From NCBI GenBank assembly GCA_021734785.1, contig JAIPIF010000003.1, positions 1 through 64,000 on the forward strand: a DNA stretch of 64,000 nucleotides, given 5' to 3'. This DNA is from Candidatus Altimarinota bacterium. Its GTDB lineage: Bacteria > Patescibacteriota > Gracilibacteria > UBA4473. Positions 31,421 through 39,293 of this stretch are shown piece by piece. Below the pieces are notes generated by a model. The model saw nothing but the letters and a program-made list of their open reading frames with translations, did no database searches and had not been told where the DNA came from. The position numbers and the translations under genes are program-made. Each line of letters begins with the position of its first letter. Position 1 is the first letter of the stretch.

Positions 31421-33118
31421 ATGAAATACACTCACCTTCTCCTCAAAACCGCCAAGGAATCCCCCACTGACGAAGATGCCAAAAACGCAGAGCTTCTGAT
31501 CCGTGGCGGGTTTGTCCAAAAAGAAATGGCGGGGGTCTACTCGTACCTGCCGCTGGGACTGAAAGTGCTCAGAAAAATAGAAGCCATCATCCGCGAAGAA
31601 ATGAACGCCGTAGGAGCAAATGAATTATTGATGCCAGCACTGTCAGCGAAAGAAAACTGGGAAAAAACTGGGCGGTGGGAAATGATGCACGATATTTTGT
31701 ACCGGATGGAAATGTCCGGGGGACGCGAATGTGCTCTCCATCCCACCCACGAAGAAACCGTAACGCCACTTGTGCAGCAATTTTGCGCTTCTCCAAAAGA
31801 TTTCCCAAAATGCGTGTACCAGATCCAGACAAAATTTCGCAATGAGCCTCGAGCCAAATCGGGACTCCTTCGCGGCCGTGAATTTCAGATGAAAGATGCG
31901 TACTCTTTTCATACAAACCAAGAAGACTTTGAGAAATATTACGGTGTCATGACAGAGGCATATCACCGCATCTACAAGCGCCTCGGATTGGGAGAACTAA
32001 CCAAGTTTGTCGCGGCAAGTGGGGGCGAGTTTTCTGATTTTTCCCATGAGTTTCAAACGATTTCTCCGATTGGAGAGGATGAAATTTTTTGGGATGAGGC
32101 AGGAAAACAGTGGCTCAACAAAGAAATCACTCCTGCGCTTGCCCCTCCGGTGAAATATTCCGATGCAGAAGAACTCCCGATGGAAGATGTCGAGGGCAAG
32201 GGGCTTATCGGCGTGGAACCGCTCGCAGAATTTCTCAAAATTCCCGTGGCAAAGACAACCAAAACAATTTTGTTTGAGACCGACACAGGGGACATCCTTG
32301 CGGCGGCATTGCGGGGAAACTATGACGTGGACGAGCGCAAGCTCAAAAAGATTGTCGGCGCAAAATCTCTCAAGCTCGCCAGCGCAGAGAAAATCAAAGA
32401 GCTCACCGGCGCAGAGCTGGGGTATGCGGGCGTGCTCAATTTACCAGAAAGTGTGCGGGTAATTTGGGACGACTCCTGTCAGGGGCGAAGAAACTTTGAA
32501 ATGGGCGCCAATAAAACGGACTTTCACACAATCAACATCAACTTTGGACGAGACCTGTCCGAACCAGAGGAATTTTACGACATCAAAGTCCCCCAGCCTG
32601 GAGATATCAATCCCAAGACCAAAAAAGCCTACCCGGTCGAAAAGGCAATCGAGGTGGCAAATATTTTTCCACTCGGAGAGAAATACAGTCGGGCCTTTAA
32701 ATTCTCGCAGGAAGGAAAACCCATTATCATGGGCTGCTACGGCATTGGGATTTCTCGATTGATGGGGACGCTGGTCGAGATTTTTCACGATGAAAACGGC
32801 ATCATCTGGCCCGAAAACGTCGCACCCGCGCAGGTGTATCTGGCACCGATTGGACGGGATCCAAAAGTCTTTTCTGTGGCCGACAAGCTGTACGACGAGC
32901 TTCAAAGCGCCGGCATCGAAGTCCTGTACGACGATCGCCAGGACAAAAAAACAGGCCCCGGGCAAAAATTTGCCGATCACGAGCTCCTGGGTCTCCCTTT
33001 TCGCGTGGTGCTGAGCGAAAAATTGCTGGCCCAAAAGGAGGTCGAGGTCGTCGACCGAAAAACCGGAAAAACCACCATCATGCCCCAGAAAAAACTCGTG
33101 TCGTTTCTCACGCAATGA
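31421..33118 (+). CDS. proS: prolyl-tRNA synthetase
   Basis: 565 aa from ATG at 31421, where homology begins (KYTHLLLKTAKESPTDED). Bacterial-type class II synthetase: motif 1 GLKVLRKIEAIIREEMNAVG, motif 2 FRNEPRAKSGLLRGREF (about 144-160), a YbaK-like editing insertion in the middle, motif 3 GCYGIGISRLMGTLVE, and a C-terminal anticodon domain. Charges tRNA-Pro and removes Ala-tRNA-Pro through the insertion domain. Overlaps rnhA by 4 nt. Confidence 0.97.
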   Translation: MKYTHLLLKTAKESPTDEDAKNAELLIRGGFVQKEMAGVYSYLPLGLKVLRKIEAIIREEMNAVGANELLMPALSAKENWEKTGRWEMMHDILYRMEMSGGRECALHPTHEETVTPLVQQFCASPKDFPKCVYQIQTKFRNEPRAKSGLLRGREFQMKDAYSFHTNQEDFEKYYGVMTEAYHRIYKRLGLGELTKFVAASGGEFSDFSHEFQTISPIGEDEIFWDEAGKQWLNKEITPALAPPVKYSDAEELPMEDVEGKGLIGVEPLAEFLKIPVAKTTKTILFETDTGDILAAALRGNYDVDERKLKKIVGAKSLKLASAEKIKELTGAELGYAGVLNLPESVRVIWDDSCQGRRNFEMGANKTDFHTININFGRDLSEPEEFYDIKVPQPGDINPKTKKAYPVEKAIEVANIFPLGEKYSRAFKFSQEGKPIIMGCYGIGISRLMGTLVEIFHDENGIIWPENVAPAQVYLAPIGRDPKVFSVADKLYDELQSAGIEVLYDDRQDKKTGPGQKFADHELLGLPFRVVLSEKLLAQKEVEVVDRKTGKTTIMPQKKLVSFLTQ

Positions 33119-33564
33119 CCGATCTCTTCTCGGGCACAAAAAAGAAATCTACGCTTCCTCCCAAAAAAGCCGTTCTTTTTGCCGACGGCGGAGCCCGTGG
33201 CAATCCCGGTCCCGCGGGGGCGGGATGCATTCTTTTGGACGAGGACAAAAAAATGATCGCCCAGGACAGCGTCTGGTGCGGCATTCAGACGAACAATTTT
33301 GCCGAATACACCGGTTTGATCCGCGGCTTGGAATTGGCCCTTGAAAATAAAATTACTGAGCTCGAGGTGTTCCTCGACTCCAACCTGATCGTGGAGCAGA
33401 TGTCCGGAAACTGGAAAATAAAAAATGCCAACCTTCGCCCTCTCTGGGAGCGTGCGTGCGCTTTGCGGGAGCAGTTTGAGGCAATCCAATTTGCCCACAT
33501 TCCTCGGGAGAAAAATACCCGTGCCGACCGGCTGGCAAATCAAGCGATGGATCGAAAAAGCTAA
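33115..33564 (+). CDS. rnhA: ribonuclease HI-like protein
   Basis: 149 aa. RNase H fold: LFADGGARGNPGPAGAG with the first catalytic Asp, NNFAEYTGLIRGLELAL with the Glu, DSNLIVEQMSGNWK with the second Asp, and NTRADRLAN with the last. It removes RNA from RNA-DNA hybrids such as Okazaki primers and R-loops. The basic N-terminal 15 residues are extra. Coupled to proS by a 4-nt overlap; a composite REP element follows. Confidence 0.92.
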   Translation: MTDLFSGTKKKSTLPPKKAVLFADGGARGNPGPAGAGCILLDEDKKMIAQDSVWCGIQTNNFAEYTGLIRGLELALENKITELEVFLDSNLIVEQMSGNWKIKNANLRPLWERACALREQFEAIQFAHIPREKNTRADRLANQAMDRKS

Positions 33565-33566
33565 CC

Positions 33567-33655
33567 GTCATTGCGACTCCGCTCTGGCGGAGGAAGCAAT
33601 CTTTTTTCCAGTGAGAGATTCCTTTCCCGGCATTGTTTGATTTGGAATGACGAAC
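33567..33655. repeat. composite REP element R5 between rnhA and folC
   Basis: First unit: GTCATTGC, then CTCCGC-TCTG-GCGGAG flanked by ATTGC/GCAAT. Second unit: ATTCC and GGAATGACG arms. The two convergent genes end on either side. Confidence 0.7.
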
Positions 33656-33658
33656 GCT

Positions 33659-34828
33659 TTATTTTGGCCACTCCGTCTGCTGTTCGAGGATCTTTTGCGG
33701 GTCAAAAAACAAATTACGTACTTCTCCGCCGAGGAGAAAACTGTTGACGAGGACTGTGCCGCCAAAGGCTCTGGCTTTTGCAAGGGCGGTTTTTGAATCA
33801 GCACAAACAATCCCCCGTCCCATTTTTTCTCTCAATTCCTCCGGCGCCCAGCTGTCCCGTGATTCTGGGATTTTGACCCAAAAGATTTCTTCAAATTCGT
33901 CCGAAATGATTTTGAAAATTTCCGGATCATGATTTCGCCCGAGGCCAAACACCCCAGTCTTCTTGCCGGAAATCTTTTTGATCTTCGGTAGGATGAAGTG
34001 AAATCGAGGCGCAGAATGCGCTCCGTCGAGAATTACATCGGGCGCTACTTTTTCCCAGCGGCATGGCAGTGGCACTTTTCGCATTTCGAAGGCAGAGGTT
34101 TGCAAGACATTTTCACATATTTTTCGTGCAAGTTTTTTGTTCAATTTCCGAGGAATACCTTTTATAAGCTCAACTTTTGATTTTATGACAGAGTTTAAAA
34201 TTGAACAATATTTTTGCTCGTAACTGAGGTTTAAAATCGAATCTTCTGTAAAAATTCCGGCCTTTTCTCTGGCCAGATGCTCCTCTTTTCCTCCAAATCG
34301 TTCGAGATGGTCATCGCCGATGAAAGTCACCGCAGCAATCCGCTTGCCCTGCACCGCATTGACCGAGTCCAGCCGCCCCCCAAGCCCGATCTCTCCGATC
34401 AGGATTTGACACCCTGCCTCTCGCGCTGCCCAGATCCCCGCACAGACGATGGCCTCATAGTACGTGGGCTTCTCCTCAAAATCAGCCGACACTTCTTTCA
34501 TCTTTAAAATCGCTGTTCCAAAGTCTTCTGCCGAAATCAGCTTTCCCCCAATTCGAATGCGTTCGGTAATGACCTGGATGTGCGGCGAGGAGAGCGTGGC
34601 AACCTTTTTTCCTGCTCGAAGCAGGACGTCTTCTACCAAACGGCAAACGCTCCCCTTTCCTGCCGTGCCCCCGACAATTATTCGCAGATAAAAATCACGA
34701 TCCGGGCGATCCAGTGCGTCCAATATTTTCTCCGTCACGGCCAAACTCGGTGGGGCTGTGTTTCGAAAAAACTGCGCCTCACTGGCAAGCTCTTTCAGCC
34801 AATTTTGTGCTTCGAGAAACCGCTCCAT
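33659..34828 (-). CDS. folC: folylpolyglutamate synthase / dihydrofolate synthase family protein
   Basis: 389 aa. Mur-ligase-type ATP-binding GGTAGKGSVCRLVEDVLLRAG (P-loop, residues 52-58), SSPHIQVITERI, GEIGLGGRLDSVNAV and ILDGAHSAPRF. FolC adds glutamate to folates. Somewhat short for the family (about 420). An AT-rich patch at about 34080-34250, in the middle, encodes Lys/Ile/Asn-rich sequence unlike the rest. The antitoxin-like gene overlaps its 5' end by 34 nt. Confidence 0.88.
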   Translation of the reverse strand: MERFLEAQNWLKELASEAQFFRNTAPPSLAVTEKILDALDRPDRDFYLRIIVGGTAGKGSVCRLVEDVLLRAGKKVATLSSPHIQVITERIRIGGKLISAEDFGTAILKMKEVSADFEEKPTYYEAIVCAGIWAAREAGCQILIGEIGLGGRLDSVNAVQGKRIAAVTFIGDDHLERFGGKEEHLAREKAGIFTEDSILNLSYEQKYCSILNSVIKSKVELIKGIPRKLNKKLARKICENVLQTSAFEMRKVPLPCRWEKVAPDVILDGAHSAPRFHFILPKIKKISGKKTGVFGLGRNHDPEIFKIISDEFEEIFWVKIPESRDSWAPEELREKMGRGIVCADSKTALAKARAFGGTVLVNSFLLGGEVRNLFFDPQKILEQQTEWPK

Positions 34829-35028
34829 GTGTTTGCAGGTGAAGAAGAAGGGGTGCGACTGGGAGCGGGCGAACTTTCAGCCGAAAGCTCAAACGGGAGG
34901 CGCTGCTCCTGCACGGTTTTTTTGAAAAAAAGTTTAATCGCCGAAGAAAAATTAAGCCCCATTTTTTCGAGCACTTCCTGGGCCGCTTTTTTTTCTTGCT
35001 CGTCGATGCGGATCTGAATGTGTGACAT
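34795..35028 (-). CDS. RelB/DinJ-like antitoxin-type protein
   Basis: 77 aa. The N-terminal 45 residues match RelB/DinJ ribbon-helix-helix proteins: IQIRIDEQEKKAAQEVLEKM, then FSSAIKLFFKKTV and LPFEL. The remaining ~30 residues are Ser/Pro-rich and not conserved in style. No RelE-type toxin gene is adjacent: upstream is an unrelated phosphoesterase end, and downstream folC overlaps by 34 nt. It may be an orphan antitoxin or a stand-alone DNA-binding regulator of folC. Confidence 0.75.
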   Translation of the reverse strand: MSHIQIRIDEQEKKAAQEVLEKMGLNFSSAIKLFFKKTVQEQRLPFELSAESSPAPSRTPSSSPANTWSGFSKHKIG

Positions 35029-35078
35029 GATGATGACAAAAAAAGACAGCGCGTTTGTAGCACTCCGTCATGACAGAG

Positions 35079-35987
35079 TCAAGCCTTTTGGTCTGGATTG
35101 TTTTCGAGAAGAGTGAGAACCGGACGATTCCAAAAACGCAGGCGCAGTGCGGACTCTCCTACTCCCCCGCTGACGAAGAGGCGCCGAGAGGGATACCAGC
35201 AACGCTGAAATTTTCGTCCGGTTTCGCAGGGAATAACTCCCGGCACCGCGCCCAAAAAAGGAATCCGACACTGCCCGCCGTGCGTGTGTCCTGACACGGT
35301 CAACGCGGGAGAAGTTTCTGCAGAAAATTTCTTCACAATGTCCGGCGAATGGGCAAGGAGGAGAAAGGGGTGTTTGAGGGAAAGACTGCCCATTGTTTTG
35401 TCCAGATCATCAAATCCCCGGTCGTTGTCATCGGTGCCGGCAATCCACATCTTTTTTTCCGGCCAAAAATACGCCTCATTTCGCAGGAGCTGTACTCCTG
35501 CAGATTTCAAAAATCGTTCGGCGATGTGGGACTGATCGACCCCCCTCCTGCCCTCCGGGAAATGATCGTGATTGCCCAGGGTCGCAAACACGGGAACCGA
35601 AAGTTTTTTGAGTGGTGCCAATTTCTCTCCCAAAAGAAGTGCCCGTCCCCAAAAAAAATCCCCCGGAATCAGCACGGCATCGACTTTGTGTTTGGAAATT
35701 TCTGTCACGATTAATTGCAAAAAATGTTCTCCTTTGCCCGGACTCAGGTGGAGATCGGAAAAAATAGCAATTTTGAGCGCGGGCAGTTCTGACAGAGAAA
35801 CCGTTTTTTTCTCTACCTGCAGCCAAAATGGCTCCAAAAAATGTGCCCACAAGAGCACAATCCAGAAAACAAAAACCCCCCACTTCAAAATCCCCTCCAG
35901 CACAAAAAAACTTCCCGCCCCCGCGAGAAAAACAAGCCAGAGAAAAAATTCTCCCAGCCAAAAATGCAGTGTCCCCCCACGACTCAC
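35079..35987 (-). CDS. membrane-anchored metallophosphoesterase (YaeI/YkuE type)
   Basis: 302 aa. Two N-terminal membrane helices (about 5-50), then a calcineurin-like phosphoesterase domain with the metal motifs IFSDLHLSPGKGEH (DxH), IPGDFFWG (GDxx), TLGNHDHF (GNHD) and VSGHTHGGQCRIP (GHTH). Relatives hydrolyse phospholipid or UDP-sugar phosphate bonds at the membrane surface; the substrate here is unknown. Its ATG overlaps the stop of the small membrane protein upstream by 4 nt. Confidence 0.9.
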   Translation of the reverse strand: MSRGGTLHFWLGEFFLWLVFLAGAGSFFVLEGILKWGVFVFWIVLLWAHFLEPFWLQVEKKTVSLSELPALKIAIFSDLHLSPGKGEHFLQLIVTEISKHKVDAVLIPGDFFWGRALLLGEKLAPLKKLSVPVFATLGNHDHFPEGRRGVDQSHIAERFLKSAGVQLLRNEAYFWPEKKMWIAGTDDNDRGFDDLDKTMGSLSLKHPFLLLAHSPDIVKKFSAETSPALTVSGHTHGGQCRIPFLGAVPGVIPCETGRKFQRCWYPSRRLFVSGGVGESALRLRFWNRPVLTLLENNPDQKA

Positions 35988-36220
35988 CGTTTGTTTTTGC
36001 CAAACAGTTTCAGCACCGGCTGAAGAGTCTTGTGAATTTTCCAGAGGATTTGGACCGGCTTTTGCACGAGTTCTTCAAAAATCTCAATCCAAGCATTGAC
36101 ACGATTGACTGTCCAGGTGACTTTGACCAGCAGACGGATCGTAAAAAACACCAGCAGGAGAAACCCCAGCGCAAGTGCGAGGTACAAAATTTCGAGAGCG
36201 TTTGCGAGGAGGTAGTCCAT
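35984..36220 (-). CDS. small single-pass membrane protein
   Basis: 78 aa from ATG at 36220. One N-terminal membrane helix (about 9-31, EILYLALALGFLLLVFFTIRLL) followed by an amphipathic helical tail with Val/Glu/Leu repeats and a basic end. No family recognised. First gene of a two-gene unit with the metallophosphoesterase, promoter at 36246-36274. Confidence 0.7.
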   Translation of the reverse strand: MDYLLANALEILYLALALGFLLLVFFTIRLLVKVTWTVNRVNAWIEIFEELVQKPVQILWKIHKTLQPVLKLFGKNKR

Positions 36221-36245
36221 TGTGTTTTGGGTTGAGACAAGAAGA

Positions 36246-36274
36246 GTTGTACTCCAACACGCGTATTCTATCAA
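36246..36274 (-). promoter_or_regulatory. promoter of the small membrane protein-phosphoesterase unit
   Basis: Minus strand TTGATA (36274-36269), 17 bp, TACAAC (36251-36246). Confidence 0.5.
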
Positions 36275-36281
36275 ATTTTTC

Positions 36282-37733
36282 TTACTTTTTCAATCGCTCG
36301 CGCAGGATTTCCTGCACTTTCTCCGGATTGGCACTGCCGCGAGAACGCTTCATCACTTGTCCCACGAGAAATCCGAGCACTTTTTCTTTGCCGGCACGAA
36401 ACTGTTCGACGGTGTCTGGGTTTTCTTTGAGCACGTCGGAAATCCAGGTTTCAATTTCCCCACTGTCAGACACCTGCTCCAATCTCATCTCCACCATCAG
36501 GGTTTCGATTTTTGTTCCGGTTTTCATTGCCGCCCCCAGCACCTTTTTGGCTCCCGAGGAAGAAATGTTTTTTTTATGAAGAAAGCGCACCGTGTCCGCC
36601 ACGTGTTTGGGCGTGAGCTCAGTTTTTTTCCAGTCTTCGTGCGCCAGCACCACCGAAAGCAGGAGTTTTGCCACAGCCTTTGGCTCATCAGACAGGTCAA
36701 CGGTTTTCTCGAAAAACTGCGCCAGTACCGGATCAGAGGAAAGAATCAGTGCGTCGGTTTCGGCCAGCTTCCATTCTTTTTTGTACCGAAAGAATTTTTC
36801 GATTGGAAGCTCAGGGAGGGATTTTTTTATTTCCTCAATCTGATCGTCGTCAAATGTCACTGGCGGCAGATCCGGCTCAGGGAAGTACCGGTAGTCATCC
36901 GCGGTTTCCTTTTTTCGCAAAAGCTTTGTTTCCCCCTTTTCATCGTCCCAGCCGCGGGTGGACTCGACGGTGGGAGCTTCTTTTTTCTCCCAGAGTTTGG
37001 TCTGACGTTTGATTTCAAAATCCAAGGCTTTTTCCAGCGCGGCAAAAGAATTGAGGTTTTTGACCTCGGCACGGGCGTAGAGTTTTTTGTCCTCGCTTTC
37101 TGGGCGCAGGGAGATCGACGCATCAAACCGCATCATCCCTTTTTCCATGTCGGCATCCGACGCTCCCACCGCTCGCAAAATCTTCTGCAGCTCCGTGGCA
37201 AATGCCCGAGCTTCCTCCGGCGAATGCAATTCTGGCTCGGTGACAATCTCAATCAGCGGGGTCCCCGATCGGTTGAAATCGAGCAGCGTTTCGGTTCCCA
37301 CGTGGGTGTTTTTTCCGGAATCATTTTCCAGATGGACGCGGGTGATGCGAATTTTTTTTGTCTGCATTTTTCCGGCATTTCCGTGCGCATCCCGCTCGCC
37401 CGGGAGCAAAAATTGCACACTTCCTTTCAAAGCAACCGGCTGATCGTACTGCGAGATCTGGTACCCCATCGGCAGATCGGGGTAGAAATAATTTTTGCGG
37501 TCAAACTTCGAAAATTTCTGAATCTCACACCCGAGTGCCGCAGCTCCTTTTGCGGCTTTGTCCCGTGCGTCCTCATTCAAAACCGGCAGCATCCCGGGAA
37601 ATCCCATGCAGACTGGGCACACACGTGAATTGGGCTCGGCGCCGTGGGCATCGTTGTCACAGCTGCACCAGAGCTTCGACTTGGTCGAGAGCTGCGCGTG
37701 AATTTCGAGGCCGATGACCGGCTGCAATTTCAT
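36282..37733 (-). CDS. gatB: aspartyl/glutamyl-tRNA amidotransferase subunit B
   Basis: 483 aa, full length. Motifs: PVIGLEIHAQLSTKSKLWCSC and CPVCMGFPGMLPVLN (Zn-binding cysteines, about 22-43), YFYPDLPMGYQISQ, and a C-terminal YqeY-like helical tail (about 400-483) that binds tRNA. It phosphorylates the tRNA-bound Glu or Asp and transfers ammonia from GatA. Encoded apart from gatCA (22.5-24.3 kb). The -10 TACAAT (37746-37741) ends 7 nt before the ATG: probably leaderless. Confidence 0.97.
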   Translation of the reverse strand: MKLQPVIGLEIHAQLSTKSKLWCSCDNDAHGAEPNSRVCPVCMGFPGMLPVLNEDARDKAAKGAAALGCEIQKFSKFDRKNYFYPDLPMGYQISQYDQPVALKGSVQFLLPGERDAHGNAGKMQTKKIRITRVHLENDSGKNTHVGTETLLDFNRSGTPLIEIVTEPELHSPEEARAFATELQKILRAVGASDADMEKGMMRFDASISLRPESEDKKLYARAEVKNLNSFAALEKALDFEIKRQTKLWEKKEAPTVESTRGWDDEKGETKLLRKKETADDYRYFPEPDLPPVTFDDDQIEEIKKSLPELPIEKFFRYKKEWKLAETDALILSSDPVLAQFFEKTVDLSDEPKAVAKLLLSVVLAHEDWKKTELTPKHVADTVRFLHKKNISSSGAKKVLGAAMKTGTKIETLMVEMRLEQVSDSGEIETWISDVLKENPDTVEQFRAGKEKVLGFLVGQVMKRSRGSANPEKVQEILRERLKK

Positions 37734-37740
37734 CGCGCCG

Positions 37741-37746
37741 ATTGTA
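37741..37746 (-). promoter_or_regulatory. gatB -10 element, 7 nt from the start codon
   Basis: TACAAT on the minus strand with TTGGAA 18 bp upstream. Transcription would begin at or next to the ATG. Confidence 0.5.
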
Positions 37747-37781
37747 GCGGAAATCCTCTGCCGTTTCCAAAAATCTTTGGT

Positions 37782-38252
37782 CTACTTTTTCTCGGCAGGA
37801 AAAGGAAAAAACTTTCGTCCGAGTTTTCCCAGATTTTCAGCCGCTTCTCGATTTTCTTGAATAATTTTCTCGTCGCCCTGTGTACGCTGGACTTTGTCTC
37901 GAACATCCAAATGAATCCGGAGCCACCGGAGAGGATGTTTCCAAAAACTTGGATGCGTGCGTTCCCGGTGTATTTTTTGTAAGGTTTTTCGCAATTCGAT
38001 CTCCCCTTCTCTTTTAAACATTTCCTTCAAATCTTCGTAAAACTGAACCATCTCCCGAAACTTCGGATCCTGTATTCGCACTTCAAAAAGTGTCTGGTCT
38101 TCTTCGGTCCAGTCGGTATGTTTTTGCGTTGTGTGTGGATGGCGTGAAGGTTTTTCCTTGCACGACCCTCCCGTGCAGACTCGCTCTCTGACATTTTTAC
38201 CGAAATTTCGCGGGTGACGATGAGGTCTTTTGGAGATTTGATCGTCACTCAC
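37782..38252 (-). CDS. hypothetical protein
   Basis: 156 aa if the GTG at 38252 is used; an internal ATG at 38051 would give a shorter protein. Very basic, with His/Arg/Lys-rich N-terminal region and helical, charged C-terminal half; no signal peptide, membrane helix or known motif. It lies upstream of gatB on the same strand, 49 nt away. Not recognised; the N-terminal 60 residues may not be coding. Confidence 0.45.
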   Translation of the reverse strand: MSDDQISKRPHRHPRNFGKNVRERVCTGGSCKEKPSRHPHTTQKHTDWTEEDQTLFEVRIQDPKFREMVQFYEDLKEMFKREGEIELRKTLQKIHRERTHPSFWKHPLRWLRIHLDVRDKVQRTQGDEKIIQENREAAENLGKLGRKFFPFPAEKK

Positions 38253-38294
38253 GAAGAGTGGCCTTGATTATTCATCCTCAAAAAGGAGGTACAG
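38253..38294 (+). other. leader with perfect Shine-Dalgarno site before the 29-aa ORF
   Basis: AAGGAGGT at 38283-38290, 4 nt before the ATG at 38295. Most recognised genes in the window lack any such site. Confidence 0.6.
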
Positions 38295-38384
38295 ATGTTA
38301 CACAACAAAAGTCCTGACAATTATGGATGGCTGAAAGAAAGTATGAACACAAGCAGAGCGACATTCCTGCACACTCGTCGGTAA
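38295..38384 (+). CDS. 29-aa small protein with perfect ribosome-binding site
   Basis: ATG at 38295 to TAA at 38382-38384, 29 residues, not recognised. No membrane helix; the peptide is polar with a basic end (HTRR). Support comes from the strong Shine-Dalgarno sequence AAGGAGGT with ideal spacing and from a strong terminator 34 nt after the stop. It could be a small protein, a leader peptide controlling the terminator, or the start of a small RNA gene. Confidence 0.5.
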   Translation: MLHNKSPDNYGWLKESMNTSRATFLHTRR

Positions 38385-38417
38385 AAAAAAAGGTCTGAAA
38401 AACCGAGAGTGGTAAAT

Positions 38418-38447
38418 GGGGCGGCCAAGGACCGCCCCTCTTTTTTT
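38418..38447 (+). terminator. strong rho-independent terminator
   Basis: GGGGCGG-CCAAGGA-CCGCCCC stem-loop (7 GC-rich pairs) followed by TCTTTTTTT. Ends the transcript of the 29-aa ORF. Confidence 0.9.
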
Positions 38448-38462
38448 GTAAAAACAATTTTA

Positions 38463-38491
38463 TTGACACAAATCAAGTCTTTGGCCAAAAT
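38463..38491 (+). promoter_or_regulatory. promoter of the exported protein at 38746
   Basis: TTGACA (38463-38468), 17 bp, CAAAAT (38486-38491). It implies a leader of about 250 nt. Confidence 0.5.
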
Positions 38492-38587
38492 GCAGCTCAG
38501 ACCTTGTCTGTCGTAAAAAATGAAATCGCGAGATATTCTTTTTTCAAGGCTGGTCGCAAAAGATCTTTGACACCGCCATCTCTCAAA

Positions 38588-38634
38588 TTGCCTGCATACA
38601 AAAGAGTTTCCCGAGCTCTCCTGCATGCAGGCAA
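38588..38634 (+). promoter_or_regulatory. leader hairpin upstream of the exported protein
   Basis: 10-bp perfect arms TTGCCTGCAT and ATGCAGGCAA with an inner GAG...CTC stem. Within the 38500-38745 region, which otherwise has no gene. Confidence 0.5.
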
Positions 38635-38745
38635 ATGCCTGTGATTTTTAGAAACCAAAGACGGGTTGGTCATCTGTCGCGAAAAAGAAAGGAGGAATTT
38701 TTAGACCACGATTTTTCAAAGTTCAAAAACAAAAAAAGGAAAACT

Positions 38746-39195
38746 ATGAAAAATTCAATTTTTATGAGAGCAGGGCCGGCGTTATTCGCCATCATTTTTA
38801 TCTTTGCCCTGACAAGTATCGAAACAAGTGCCACAGCAACAAACGACGCGCAGCAAAAAGCTGATGATAGCGAGATCGTTTGGATTGCGAATGAAAACTC
38901 TTCCGACATGATCGCTGTTCCTATCGCTCTGGAACCAGCAATCATGATTTCTACTGGTAAACTGAGTCAAATCGAAGATGCAGAGGTTTTATCAGAAAAT
39001 GTTGATGCGACAAGGACTGAACAAATCGCTACTAACCGAGGGGCCACCGAGCAGTGGAAAATCCCCAACTTCAGTTCTGTGAATTGTTCACTGGATGACT
39101 TCACTCAAAGGGAGGAACCGCTCGGTGTCAAAAAGTGGCCAACTTTTGTTTCTACTTTTGGTCTTTATTCCGGTTTAACAAACACACAGGCCTGA
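38746..39195 (+). CDS. exported hypothetical protein
   Basis: 149 aa from ATG at 38746, preceded by GGA at 38738-38740. Signal peptide with hydrophobic core AGPALFAIIFIFALTSI and likely cleavage after ATA/SATA (about residue 30). The mature part is polar, acidic, with one Cys, and no known domain. It is lower in GC than the conserved genes. A long structured leader and its own terminator (39225-39255) suggest an individually regulated exported protein. Confidence 0.65.
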   Translation: MKNSIFMRAGPALFAIIFIFALTSIETSATATNDAQQKADDSEIVWIANENSSDMIAVPIALEPAIMISTGKLSQIEDAEVLSENVDATRTEQIATNRGATEQWKIPNFSSVNCSLDDFTQREEPLGVKKWPTFVSTFGLYSGLTNTQA

Positions 39196-39224
39196 GTAAA
39201 AGAAGATGGCTAAGTGTTTAAAGG

Positions 39225-39255
39225 AAAGGGATGGAAGCAATTCTGTCCCTTTTTC
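39225..39255 (+). terminator. rho-independent terminator before pgk
   Basis: AAAGGGA and TCCCTTT arms around a 14-nt loop, continuing into a T-rich tract. Confidence 0.65.
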
Positions 39256-39258
39256 CCT

Positions 39259-39286
39259 TTGCCCAAAAATATCCATTCTCTAAAAT
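39259..39286 (+). promoter_or_regulatory. pgk promoter
   Basis: TTGCCC (39259-39264), 16 bp, TAAAAT (39281-39286), then 7 nt to the ATG at 39294: leaderless arrangement, and the reason for choosing this start. Confidence 0.55.
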
Positions 39287-39293
39287 GACACCG

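Noticed and set aside
38635-38745. N-terminal extension of the exported protein at 38746
   Set aside because: The upstream part is basic, non-signal-like and would bury the signal peptide; the ATG at 38746 gives a clean signal sequence with GGA just before it.
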